A DNA stretch of 20,924 bases. It comes from Hemicentrotus pulcherrimus. Taxonomy: Eukaryota; Echinodermata; Echinoidea; Camarodonta; Strongylocentrotidae. The translations under genes were made by a program, and so were the position numbers. Under the pieces are notes generated by a model, which saw only the letters and a program-made list of their open reading frames with translations, did not search any database and was not told the origin of the DNA. Positions 1 to 8,685 of this stretch are shown here, one piece after another; position 1 is the stretch's first letter; each line of letters starts with the position of its first letter. The DNA lies in NCBI GenBank assembly GCA_003118195.1, contig BEXV01002766.1, forward strand, positions 28,398 to 49,321. The letters run 5' to 3'.

Positions 1-67
1 TTAAAAAAGTGCTTAATAATAATGAAATTCATATTTGTATACATTTTTATAACATATATGTAATAGT

Positions 68-151
68 CACTTTGTGGCTTGTAAGATTAAACTTTTGAGA
101 AAATCCTGTATCACAATAGGAATACCAATGCGGCTTATCTCCACTATGTGT
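68..151 (-). pseudogene. degenerate C2H2 zinc-finger fragment
   Basis: Minus-strand translation gives a linker and most of one finger: THSGDKPHWYSYCDTGFSQK followed by FNLTSHKVT. The first zinc-binding Cys has become Tyr (WYSYC) and the second His of the H-X3-H pair is lost, so it could not fold as a normal finger. Upstream on the minus strand (about 152-200) only a vague FS..L..H trace remains. It has no start, stop or neighbouring intact finger. It is probably the tail of an older array downstream of gene A. Confidence 0.6.
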
Positions 152-609
152 TCATAAAAGGACTTGCTAACATTGTTTAGATAAGAGAAAATGGTGCTAA
201 GGTAGTGGCTTTCACTCAAACTTTCAGATGATCATTAATTGTACATGTGAAAGTGTTGCGTGAAAACATACCACTTTTAATAATGATAACAATTGGGAGA
301 AACTTATCTGATCGATTCCAGAATTCTCCCAAATACATTATATTTTAATTGAATTTTAGTTGAATGAAAATCGTCACAAGCAATGAATTGGCTCTATATA
401 CCATTCCAAACATTTAAGAATGGAAAGATTTTCAAAAGTCTGCTTTATGTCTTATTTACTGTAAGAGGGTGTTGCACAGTGACCACTTCAAAGATAACCA
501 TCAATATCTTTGATGTTTGAGAATTCTTTCAGGATTTTTTTGCATGTAATAGTGGGTATGTACGATAGAAGGAATATTATACGTAACATTTCATACAAAA
601 AAAAAAACA
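152..609. other. non-coding stretch, nothing convincing
   Basis: I see no supported gene here. There is one small inverted repeat, TTGGGAGAA at 293-301 facing TTCTCCCAA at 324-332, and homopolymer A at about 597-607. Confidence 0.5.
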
Positions 610-615
610 TTTATT
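610..615 (-). terminator. candidate poly(A) signal of the ancestral gene A
   Basis: AATAAA on the minus strand, about 30 bases past the last recognisable stop of the old zinc-finger reading frame (645-647). The position fits a 3' UTR. AATAAA is common in AT-rich DNA, so this is only suggestive. Confidence 0.35.
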
Positions 616-644
616 TTTCATCAACCTTCAACAGTATTAACAAG

Positions 645-894
645 TCAATTTTTTTCATAAGAAAATCCCTTATCACACTGGGAACACTCAAAGGGATTCT
701 CTCCTGTATGAATTCTCAGGGTGCCTAATGAGCTTATTCTTTTGCGAAAATACTGTGTGTTCTTAAATGATTAGTACGAGTTCTTTTATGAGGAGTCCCT
801 TATCACACTGGGAACACCAAAAGGGATTCTCTCCTGTACGAGTTCTAAGGTGCCTAATTAGATTATTCTTTTGAGGAAATCCCTTATCACACTG
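645..894 (-). pseudogene. 3' remnant of zinc-finger gene A, cut off by a transposon
   Basis: Read on the minus strand from 894 this resumes gene A exactly where the transposon interrupts it: [20 protein letters not shown], then [13 protein letters not shown]. Three or four finger pieces are visible but decayed. The first has Arg in place of the last His (HLRTR). The second shifts frame after CSQCDKG; the other frame continues as [15 protein letters not shown] third piece (FSQKNKLIRH) shifts again into LRIHTGENPFECSQCDKGFS and ends at a TGA (645-647). Without the insertion, the array would have carried these extra fingers. The frameshifts suggest loss of constraint once the upstream stop arose, or earlier decay. 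Confidence 0.75.
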
Positions 895-1818
895 CCCAGG
901 ACCAAAATATAATTGCAACCAGTTGAAATCTCCTACTGGTTTCAATTGGTTTGAACTGGTTTCAATCATCTGCTTGTGTGCAGATCAATGTTTTATGTAA
1001 TTTATTTTGATTTACAATGTATTTATTTATTAATTTTCATTTGCAAGTAATGCATTTGTTTTAGATAAATATAAAGATTAATTAGCAATGATAACCATAC
1101 ATATTTTTGTAATTACACATATTTCAAGTTGATTAGTAAAACACTAACCATGTACAAAATACATCAAATACAAACATATATAATGGCAATGCCTTCATGT
1201 TTAAATATATTACATGATCTGCATATCGTCACTTGGCTGGCAGAAGCTATAGCTCGGATTTCATGTCAAAAATGAAACTTTAAGCAGAAGGGCTTTAGCA
1301 TAAAATCACCTCAGACTTTTATAAAACTGACTTATTTCCAAGAAAAAATTGTGACCGTGTTCTATTACAACATTTCTAAAAGTCTTTTATGTTTTAAACC
1401 TATTTACGGGACGGAAAGCAATTTAAATATAAAACAAATCATTAAATGCTAATAATTTGTAAAGTAGTTTTCGAGTCGCTCGTGCGCTAACGCCCTTCTG
1501 CCACACGGCTGACGATATTATAATGCCCTTTAACTTAATGTAGACACATATAACAATGCTTCTGTGTTGACATGAGCAATAATTAGTGCAAGAGCTAATT
1601 AACTTATAACTAATTCAGTTTCAATTGGATCCAATTGAATCCAACTGGTTTCAATAAGGAAATTGGAACAACTGGTTCCAGTTGAAACCAATTAGGCAAC
1701 TGGTTTCAGTTGGAACCAGTTGGCAATTGGTTTCAACTGGTTTCAATTGGAACCAGTTGTTCCAATTTCCATATTGAAACCATTTGGCAACTGGTTTCAA
1801 TAGGATTTTGGTCCTGGG
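895..1818. mobile_element. 924-bp non-autonomous TIR transposon inserted in a zinc finger
   Basis: Both ends carry the terminal inverted repeat CCCAGGACCAAAAT. Flanking dinucleotides TG (893-894) and TG (1819-1820) look like a 2-bp target duplication, and removing the element plus one TG rebuilds the finger sequence CACTGGGAACACC seen intact at 811-823. Subterminal regions (901-966, 1610-1800) are packed with copies and inversions of a motif like AACTGGTTTCAATTGG, as in transposons whose transposase binds arrays of subterminal sites. An internal inverted pair lies near 1226-1250 and 1491-1516. There is no coding capacity. The 2-bp non-TA duplication does not match a superfamily I can name with confidence. 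Confidence 0.85.
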
Positions 1819-3301
1819 TGGGAACACCAAAAGGGATTCTCTCCTATATGAGTTCTAAGGTGCCTACTTAGATTATACTTTTGAGAAAATCCCATCTCAC
1901 AATTGGGACACTGATAAGGTTTTTCTCCACTGTGTGTTCTTAAATGAATGACAAGAGCACCTTTATGAGAAAAACCCTTATCACACTGGGTACACTTAAA
2001 GGGTTTCTCTCCTGTATGTGTTCTAAGGTGTATAGTTAGATTATTCTTTTGAGAAAATCCTTTATCACAATAGGAACATCGATGAGGTTTTTCTCCACTG
2101 TGTGTTCTTAAATGTATAATAAGAGCGCCTTTATGAGAAAAACCCTTATCACAGTGGGAACACTTATAGGATTTCTCTCGTGTATGAGTTCTGAGGTGCC
2201 TAGTGAGCTTATTTTTTTGAGAAAATCCCATATCACAATTGGGACACTGATAAGGCTTTTCTCTACCGTGTGTTCTAAAATGAATGACAAGAGCGCCTTT
2301 ATGAGAAAAACCCTTATCACACTGGGAACACTTAAAGGGATTCTCACGTGTATGAGTTCTAAAATGCCTATTTAGATTATACTGTTGAGAAAATCCCATA
2401 TCACACTTGGGACACTGATAAGGTTTTTCTCCACTGTGTGTTCTGAAATGAATGACAAGAGCGCATTTATGAGAAAAACACTTATCACACTGGGAACACT
2501 TAAAGGGTTTCTCTCCTGTATGTGTTCTCAGGTGTATAGTTAGATTATTCTTTTGAGAAAATCCTTTATCACAATAGGAACATCGATGAGGTTTTTCTCC
2601 ACTGTGTGTTCTTAAATGAATAATAAGAGCAACTTTATGAGAAAAACACTTATCACACTGGGAACACTTATAGGATTTCTCTACTGTATGTGTTCTGAGG
2701 TGCCTAGTGAGCTCTTTCTTTTGAGAAAATCCCATGTCACAATAAGAACAACGATGTGGCTTTTCTCTACTGTGTGTTCCTAAATGACTACCGGTAATCA
2801 GGGTTCTTTGATGAGTACATCCCTTATCAGACTGGGAACACTTAAAGGGTTTCTCTACTGTATGTGTTCTAAGGTGCCTAGTAAGCTCTTTCTTTTGAGA
2901 AAACCCTGTATCACAGGAGGCACAATGATGCAGCTTTTCTCCACTGTGCGTTCTTAAATGAATGATTAGAGCACATTTATGAGAAAAAATCATATCACAC
3001 TGGGAACACTTAAAGGGTTTCTCCCCTGTATGTGTTCTTAGGTGCCTAGTAAGCTTTGTCTTTTTAGAAAATCTTTCATCACAAGAGGGACACTGATAGG
3101 GCTGTTCTTCTCTGTGTGTTCTTGAATGGTTAGTTAGATTAACTTGGCAAGAGAAAACCTTATCACAATGGGAACATTTATAAGAATCTTTACCACAGTT
3201 CTCATCAGTAAATTTCTTACTGCAATGTAAACGCAGATGGGACCTCTCTCCACTGCATGCTGTTATAAGTGAGTGTACCTTGTCTTGTCCATTGTCCAAC
3301 T
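1797..3301 (-). CDS. zinc-finger gene A: 16-finger C2H2 exon, 3' end truncated by a transposon
   Basis: Tandem C2H2 arrays usually bind DNA in the nucleus as transcription regulators. The exon encodes 501 residues: a leader (1-40, LDNGQDK..HSLITACSG), then 16 finger units of about 28 residues with TGEKP-type linkers. Finger 5 is broken: second Cys is Ser, Phe is Cys, and two extra residues precede the first His. After finger 16 the frame enters the transposon, reads HPGPKSY and stops (1797-1799), splitting finger 17. Residue -1 of the recognition helix is mostly Gln or His, and +1 is mostly Lys. I place the exon start at the acceptor CCTCCCCAG|AG (phase 1) because genes B and C share it. The frame also stays open upstream with an ATG at 3369-3371, which would matter if the intron were retained. 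No KRAB, SCAN or BTB domain is visible. Confidence 0.85.
2020..2620 (-). repeat. 504-bp (six-finger) internal duplication in gene A
   Basis: The block around 2020-2115 recurs at about 2524-2619, offset 504 bp, which is exactly six 84-bp fingers. Fingers 8-10 and 14-16 of the protein are almost the same (for example CSYCDKGFSQKNNLTIHLRT in both). This pattern is expected from unequal crossing-over or gene conversion within the array. Confidence 0.75.
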
Positions 3302-3771
3302 CTGGGGAGGAAAATAAATAATTCATGATTCTGTTGTATAATTTTGTAAATAATTTTGTCTTTGTAGCCATGTTGAACGATTGCTTACAGCGAGAGTAGT
3401 AAGTGTAAAAGTATTCAGGGAGGCTGCAAAAATGAGGACACAGCAATTACATGACCAGATTTCAGCTGACGCAACTTACAGATGGTAAAAAAGCTCTTTT
3501 ATCAAGTTTTTACAAAATGTGAAGGACCTACTCAAATGTTTAAAACCTTAATAGGCTTGTTTTAATTAGAGCCCGTAATAATAAACCTTTTGAGAAAATG
3601 GTTACCCTTTTAAAAACAATTTAGCTCCTTATTAATACAATGAATAAAAGAGAAAATATCCCTTAAAAACTCGGCTCCACTTTAAAGAGCCTTTCAAAGA
3701 ACTGCAATAAAAAAATATTTGTTTGTGTGTATACAGTGCTATAGGTGGTGAAAATAAATTGCAATTCGTAC
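3302..3771 (-). other. predicted intron / 5' conserved block of gene A
   Basis: Bounded on the minus strand by a candidate donor (AAG|GTACGAA, GT at 3771-3770) and the acceptor CCTCCCCAG ending at 3302. It contains a sub-block (about 3380-3450) that is strongly conserved upstream of gene C (19340-19430) and in the orphan copy (4805-4890): TGCAGCCTCCCTG, a variable middle, then CGCTGTAAGC. That sub-block looks like a small exon (TTTGCAG| acceptor, |GTAAGC donor), but its length differs by 4 bases between A and C, so it is unlikely to be coding. Confidence 0.45.
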
Positions 3772-3840
3772 CTTATTAATTCAAATCTATAATTTTTATT
3801 CATTCATAAACAATTTAATCAACCCCATTGAATAAAGCAT
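3772..3840 (-). other. candidate 5' non-coding exon of gene A
   Basis: On the minus strand this begins just after a TATA-like box and ends at AATAAG|GTACGAA. The same piece (TGCTTTATWCAATG ... RAG|GTATGAA) is present in two other copies ending at 6569 and 20413, each with a good donor. Short ATG frames in it end in stops or have the wrong phase for the 3301 acceptor, so it is more likely 5' UTR than coding. The true start codon of gene A is unresolved. Confidence 0.4.
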
Positions 3841-3909
3841 TTTATATACCTCACTATAGAAATCTAACCATCTGATTGGTCGAAATGGTCGTGATTTTAG
3901 CCATGCCCG
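3841..3909 (-). promoter_or_regulatory. CCAAT + TATA module upstream of gene A, repeat-derived
   Basis: On the minus strand CCAATCAGA (3879-3871) is followed 22 bases later by TATATAAA (3848-3841), directly upstream of the candidate first exon. The spacing and order resemble an RNA polymerase II core promoter. The same approximately 70-bp sequence occurs at 13163-13235 on the plus strand, and it is missing from the other two copies of the 5' block, so it is probably a mobile or repeated sequence placed here. Confidence 0.4.
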
Positions 3910-4010
3910 CCTACCAATCAATATTAGAAAGTGCCTTCATACCTGCCTACCGGTCAATAGTCATAAAAAAAATTCCCTCATGCTGCGATCCCCATTAGTT
4001 CATGTATTAA

Positions 4011-4397
4011 AGGTAAAGACCAGTTGTGAAAACGGCCCCTCTCAAAAAATGAAATGGAAGCTCTCAAATTATTACCATCATGTAAAATAATACGTTTTGA
4101 CTAATACGAGATGATACATATTTTGCTGAGAAACCGCCTAATTGATAAATATGGTCAATTATTATATCTATTTGGACTTGATAGATATTACCTACGTGTC
4201 GCGCACATGTGCGTAGTCCCATATACATCTTTCTGTGTACAGTGCTTGTAACAGACTGAGCCAAATTTCTGATCATTTTGATGATTCCAGAACCTTGCAG
4301 TACACACCAATAGTTATATGCTAGAAGATAAACCTTTTCTGATCGATTCCACATTTTTTTCACAATGCAATTGCACGACCATAACTGGTCTTTATCT
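4011..4397. mobile_element. 387-bp MITE with TTAA target duplication
   Basis: Flanked by TTAA on both sides (4007-4010, 4398-4401). The ends are inverted copies: AGGTAAAGACCAGTT on the left and AGATAAAGACCAGTT read inward from the right. TTAA duplications are typical of piggyBac and Kolobok transposons; no transposase is present. A second, partial copy in the opposite orientation lies at 16950-17152. Confidence 0.8.
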
Positions 4398-4612
4398 TTA
4401 ACGTTTTGTTTGTGCGAGCGTGAATACCATACAGCATACACTATTTTGTCTGCGATTCCCAAATGACTATAAAATTCAGTCATCTTTCCAGCGAAGATTA
4501 ACAGACATTGTCTCAGATTTTCTGTTATGTTTTAACAAATCTTTACTCAATAAAAGGATACGGTAAGAATTATTCTTGGTAGATTTTGGGGTCAATTTGG
4601 TATATAAAAGAT

Positions 4613-4763
4613 ATGACTGCTATAATATTCCAGGCATATTTGTTTTTATAGGCTCTTGGGGAAATTACATCCCGCCATCAGCCCTCTTCATGCCTTGGGG
4701 TGATAACAGTATGTAACTTCCCCTTGAGCCTTTAAAAACAACTATCCCTCCCATAGCAGTCAT
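4613..4763. mobile_element. fold-back MITE, ATGACTGC family, copy 1
   Basis: Nearly the whole element is a hairpin: ATGACTGCTAT at the left end and ATAGCAGTCAT at the right, with arms of about 55 bases (shared core TTGTTTTTAWAGGCTC and GGGGAARTTACAT) around a loop of about 40 bases. Copy 2 is at 12319-12438. Confidence 0.75.
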
Positions 4764-4779
4764 TACGTCAATAATTACG

Positions 4780-5090
4780 GTTCAATTTTGTGGTTCATTC
4801 TCTTCGTAGCCATGTTGGATGGATGCTTACATCGAGCACAAGTGTGGAAGTATCCATGGACACAGCAAATACGTGACCAGATTTCAGCTCTTTCATAAAG
4901 TTTTTCAAATATACAAAGGACCTACTAAAATGTTTACGTCAATAGGATTTTTAAATTTGAGCCTGCAATATTAGATCTTCCGGGAAAATGGTTACCTTTA
5001 TAAGCCAATTTAGCTCCTAATTAATACAATGAAAAAGAGAAAATATCCCCTATAAACAAAATCAGATCCACCTAGAACTGCAATAAAAAA
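4780..5090 (-). repeat. orphan copy of the zinc-finger 5' block, proximal half
   Basis: Homologous to 3360-3715 (gene A) and to 19310-19490 plus 20175-20345 (gene C). Shared landmarks on the plus strand are GTAGCCATGTTG, GATGCTTACA, GACCAGATTTCAGCT, GAAAATGGTTACC and CAATTTAGCTCCT. No finger array follows on the minus strand before gene A, so this is a promoter/5' end without its gene, or an alternative distal promoter for gene A. Confidence 0.65.
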
Positions 5091-5119
5091 CTAGAAATTT
5101 AATTCGTCATGGGGACGAA

Positions 5120-6509
5120 TTAGGTGGTCTGTCTTCAATTTTCATGATCATTGACAAGTCAAAAAGTAAAAAAAATTGAAGAAAAAAAAAATTGTTGGAG
5201 ATGCCCAGACTCGATCCAGGGATCTTGAGGTCGAAAGTCAAGTGCGATACCGATATATCAAAAAAATCCCATAGAGATTACACGTAAACAGAAAATGGAA
5301 TTCTCAAATCCCACTTTGTAAGTGAAATATGAGCATGATCCCTGCATCTGATCATAAAAATACAGCGCACACTTATGATAGCTTATTGTCTCAGCTTACA
5401 ACATACTCAAAGCTCAGCGTAAACGAAGATGGAACGACGAAGATATTTGCTCGCGAAAGACGAGAATGTAGAATGGAGTTTTGAGGAAAAGTCATGTCCC
5501 ATAGAGAATACAGGCTGAATTGACATGCCTCCTTTAATCGCAAAAATACACCATGATGCCATTGTCAAAATGAAATCTTGTGATGATTGCATTTGTAGAG
5601 AATTGTCTCAGCTAAAACATATCCAAATTTGGAAGAAAATTGGTCTTTATTAACAGAGATACAATCAATTTTCCAAAAATTTGCTGACGTCATAATATGC
5701 AAATTGAAATTTTGAGTTCGGAGGCCATTATGATGACGTCATGTGTTAATTGAGGGTCAAATGAGACATGAAATCATATCTCCGACCCATGCTTTATCAA
5801 GATATGAAAAAAAATTGGGGTCATCTATCCATTTTGAAGAGTTACAATGAATTTTGTATAGGCATGTTTTTGCACATGTATGTTATGTTAAGAGCTTGCA
5901 CGCACGAATGCGTTTCTAAATGGACGCTCATTCCGTTATTAACGGTCAGAAAAAGATGAACAAGGTACCAAATGCTTGAAAAAATGTGACAAATATGATG
6001 ACAGAGAAATTTGGCGATTCTACGTTGCAAAATGCAAGAAGGCGCGAAAACGCGCACGCATGCGCGTTTTTTAATGAAATGCTTAAAATGGCCTGAAACA
6101 TATGCAAAATTAATTTCAAACGAATCGGAGCATTTCAAAATTTGATGCGTGCGTACATGCGCGTCGAGGTGCACGCACGAATTTTGTTGACATTTTTAGT
6201 TGACCTTTGACCTAAAATTGATGTAAATATGGTTGATTTTTGACGACTCGTTATCGAGATATGATAATGACCTGATTTTCACAAAATGGCGTCTGGATGA
6301 CGTCACGATGACCCCATGAACTTGAAAAAGGTTTTAGGAATTTGATGTTATAGGGCCTGATGACTGACAGAAATTTTGAAGGAAATTGACCTTGTCGATG
6401 TTGAGTTAACATGTGCACAAAAAATTGTACGGAAGAAATAAAAATAAATAAAGAATAAAGAAAATTCTAGCGAAATCAATAGGTGATCTGTCATCGACGG
6501 ACCACCTAA
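5120..6509. mobile_element. 1.39-kb non-autonomous TIR element splitting the orphan 5' block
   Basis: Ends are TTAGGTGGTCTGTC (5120-5133) and its inverted partner GACGGACCACCTAA (6496-6509). The host sequence on each side (GCAATAAAAAA | ATATTTGTTTGTGTG) is contiguous in the gene A copy at 3705-3730, which shows the insertion directly. An extra 25-30 bases before the left end include a palindrome AATTCGTC/GACGAATT (5101-5121). Inside are a tRNA-like segment, two diverged internal repeats (around 5266-5410 and 5498-5630), three TGACGTCA octamers and a GC-rich hairpin at 6047-6070. Open frames are short and unrecognisable. Confidence 0.7.
5197..5262 (-). other. tRNA-like segment inside the TIR element
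   Basis: The minus strand resembles the D-arm to acceptor part of a tRNA: GGTATCGCACTTGA, then an anticodon-arm-like TTGA/TCAA pairing, then a T-arm CCTGG-ATCGAGT-CTGGG (5 bp with wobbles) and a GCATCTCC tail. GGATCGAGTCT (5217-5207) approximates a pol III B box. The anticodon loop is too long for a working tRNA and the 5' acceptor half is missing, so I call it a tRNA-derived relic. Confidence 0.4.
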
Positions 6510-6860
6510 AAATATTTGTTTGTGTGTATGCAGTGCAGTAGGTGGTGAAAATAAAATACAATTCATACCTCCACTTTAAAATCTATTGTTTTATTCATTT
6601 ATACAAAATTCAATCAGCCACATTGAATAAAGCATTATAAAAGTTTGTAAATCACAATTATTGCAAGGGTGAAATGACTGATAAAACCTCGAGCATTATA
6701 ACAATTTGAAATTCAATACATGCACTCCCATTTCAAATGGAGTCCATGCAGTAAATTGTAATTCATGAAACAGAAGGTCTGGCTTATCAACCTGAAATTT
6801 CATTTAAACATTACATAGTATTTGGTTGTGAAGGTGATGTGACCGATAAAACCTCTAACC
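6510..6860 (-). repeat. orphan copy of the zinc-finger 5' block, distal half with candidate exon and donor
   Basis: Matches 3716-3845 (gene A) and 20346-20640 (gene C). On the minus strand a candidate exon ends at GTGGAG|GTATGAA (last exon base 6569). Further upstream it shares ATTGAATTTCAAATTGTTATAATGC with the gene C copy in two stretches, where gene A instead has the CCAAT/TATA module. Confidence 0.6.
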
Positions 6861-6954
6861 ATAGGCCTAATGGGAAGGTGATCTCATAAGAAGAGGAGTA
6901 GATTTTCTACACTGTATCCCCACATGGATAAACAGATTGGTTTGTTGATAAATA

Positions 6955-7615
6955 ACTGATCATAACAGGAACAAGAGGCTTTTCTCTTCTGAAGCTTTAG
7001 CAAGACCAGATTCTTAAGAATTTGTTTTCACAATTGGAATATTAGTAAGGTTATTCTATTTTCATACATGGCTAATAAGGCTTTTTCTTTCATCATTTAC
7101 TATAATGGCTTATAGTATCTATTTTTCTCCGATGTGTGAGTTCTTTGATGGTATGTCAGATACAATGTTCAAAATCAAGTACATGTGTATAACAATGAGA
7201 AAGTGTGCCAATATATTTTTTTTCTCTTACAAATCAATGAATTATAAAATGAGATAAAAAAACAACAAATTATTGCGGTTTTCTCAATTACTATATGAAA
7301 TGTAACACTGATTTGTTGAGAAAGTTCTTTATCACTAGAACAGTTGAACATTGAAATGGTCCAATGTGTGTTTTCAGTTGTAGTAAGATAATTTTTACTT
7401 CAAAATCCCTCTTCACAATTGGAACATTAATAAGGCTTTTCCCCACTGTGTGTTCTGTAATGGGTCCCAAGGTTACTTCTGTGAGAAATTCTTTTATCAC
7501 ACTGGGAACACATGAAGGTTTTCTCTCCTGTATGTCTACTAAGGTGGCAAGTAAGGTTAATTTGTTTGGACAAAACCCTTTATCACAAAAGGGACATCAC
7601 AAAAGGATTTTCATA
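6955..7615 (-). pseudogene. degenerate C2H2 zinc-finger array
   Basis: Minus-strand order: [15 protein letters not shown], frameshift, [40 protein letters not shown], stop, CSNCEEGF, stop, SKNYLTT..ENTH, then weakly similar sequence to about 7288. Further traces appear as HQRTHTSEKNRYYKP near 7105-7145 and EEKPLVP near 6970. At least two in-frame stops and a frameshift remove any coding potential. The cleanest finger (7440-7530) is nearest to those of gene B (SHRSNL), which suggests common descent. Confidence 0.8.
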
Positions 7616-7757
7616 TGAACAAGTCATTGCAAAGCATAGCATCCCCTCGCAGGGTAAAAATGGCCTACCGGTATATACATCAGAACATTGAACTAAACTA
7701 TTATATTACTAGGCAAGGTAATAAACCACAATTTCACATATATAATTAGGTGTTTTT

Positions 7758-8640
7758 GCATATTCAATGAGCTAAGATCTTTCATCTTTGACCTACAAAC
7801 TCAGAAATTGAAATTAGGTTCTATATGAATTTTGATACCATGTACTTTCATATCGAATTTCATTAAAAATTTGACGAACATTACTTAAGTTATTGAATGG
7901 AAACCAGATTTGCATATCAAATGAGCTATTACCTTTGACCTACATACTCCGAAATCGAACTTAGGCTGTGTTTTGATACCACGAACCTTCATTTAAAATT
8001 CCATTAAAATCTGTCAAACAAAACTAAAGTTATGGATCGTAAACTAGATTCGCATATTTAATGAGCTATAATGTTTGACCTATAGGTTGTATATTGATAC
8101 CATGAACCACCACATCAAATTTCATTAAAATCCATCAAACAATGCTAAAGTTATGGATCGGAAACCAGATTCGCATATTTGATGAGCTATGACCTTTGAC
8201 CTACATACTCAGAATTTGAACTTAGGCTGTGTTTTGATACCATGCACCTTAATATCAAATTTCATTAAAATTTGTCAAACATTACTCAAGTTATCAAATG
8301 AAAACCAGATTTGCATATGAAATGAGCTATGACATTTTTGCTACATACTCTTAAATGAACTTAGGTTGTGTTTTGATACCATGAACCACCATATCTAAAT
8401 TGCATTAAAATCTGTCAAACATTACTAAAGTCATTGATTGGAAACCAGATGTGTATTTTATTGCATATTTAATGAGCTTAGACCTTTGACCTACGTACTC
8501 AAAAATCAAAATTAGCCTGTATTCTGATATATTATGTACCTTCATATCAGATGTCATTAAAATCTGTCAAACATTACTGAACCTATCAATCGAAAACCAA
8601 ATTTGTTACGGACGGACACACACACAGAAGGAAGGACGGA
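7758..8640 (+). repeat. six-unit tandem repeat (about 120-154 bp per unit)
   Basis: Units begin with GCATATNNAATGAGCT at 7758, 7912, 8052, 8173, 8313 and 8463. Each then has a (TGA)CCTTTGACCTAC motif, a GTTTTGATACCATG core, TCATTAAAATCTGTCAAAC and AAACCAGATT. The array ends in GGACGGACACACACACAGAA and a GGAC-rich tail (about 8608-8645). Divergence between units is moderate, so it is old. It sits directly between a pseudogene array and gene B. No coding potential is visible. Confidence 0.85.
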
Positions 8641-8685
8641 CGGCGGCGTTACTATAATAATAAGGGATAATAATAGGAGTACTCA

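Noticed and set aside
2112..2375. Plus-strand open frames across the finger arrays (also 7364-7618, 16810-17100, 18522-18842, 18999-19199).
   Set aside because: They are the antisense shadow of repeated finger codons; the repeated SLITLGTLKGF-like peptides reflect the 84-bp periodicity and not a gene.
3302..3446. In-frame N-terminal extension of gene A upstream of the splice acceptor.
   Set aside because: The frame is closed or lacks an ATG in the B and C copies, and a strong acceptor lies exactly at the shared start. Intron retention is possible only in A.
4064..4483. 139-codon minus-strand open frame.
   Set aside because: It lies mostly inside the TTAA MITE, shows no motif, and its frame is not kept in the second MITE copy.
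5197..5262. Functional tRNA gene.
   Set aside because: The 5' acceptor half is missing, the anticodon loop is too long, and it sits inside a repeat.
5842..6174. 110-codon minus-strand open frame within the 1.39-kb element.
   Set aside because: No recognisable transposase motif, unusual composition from the CG-rich hairpin, and no sign of a conserved frame.
7758..8640. CRISPR-like array, because of regularly spaced repeats.
   Set aside because: The DNA is eukaryotic, repeats and spacers are not distinct, and whole units are homologous to each other.
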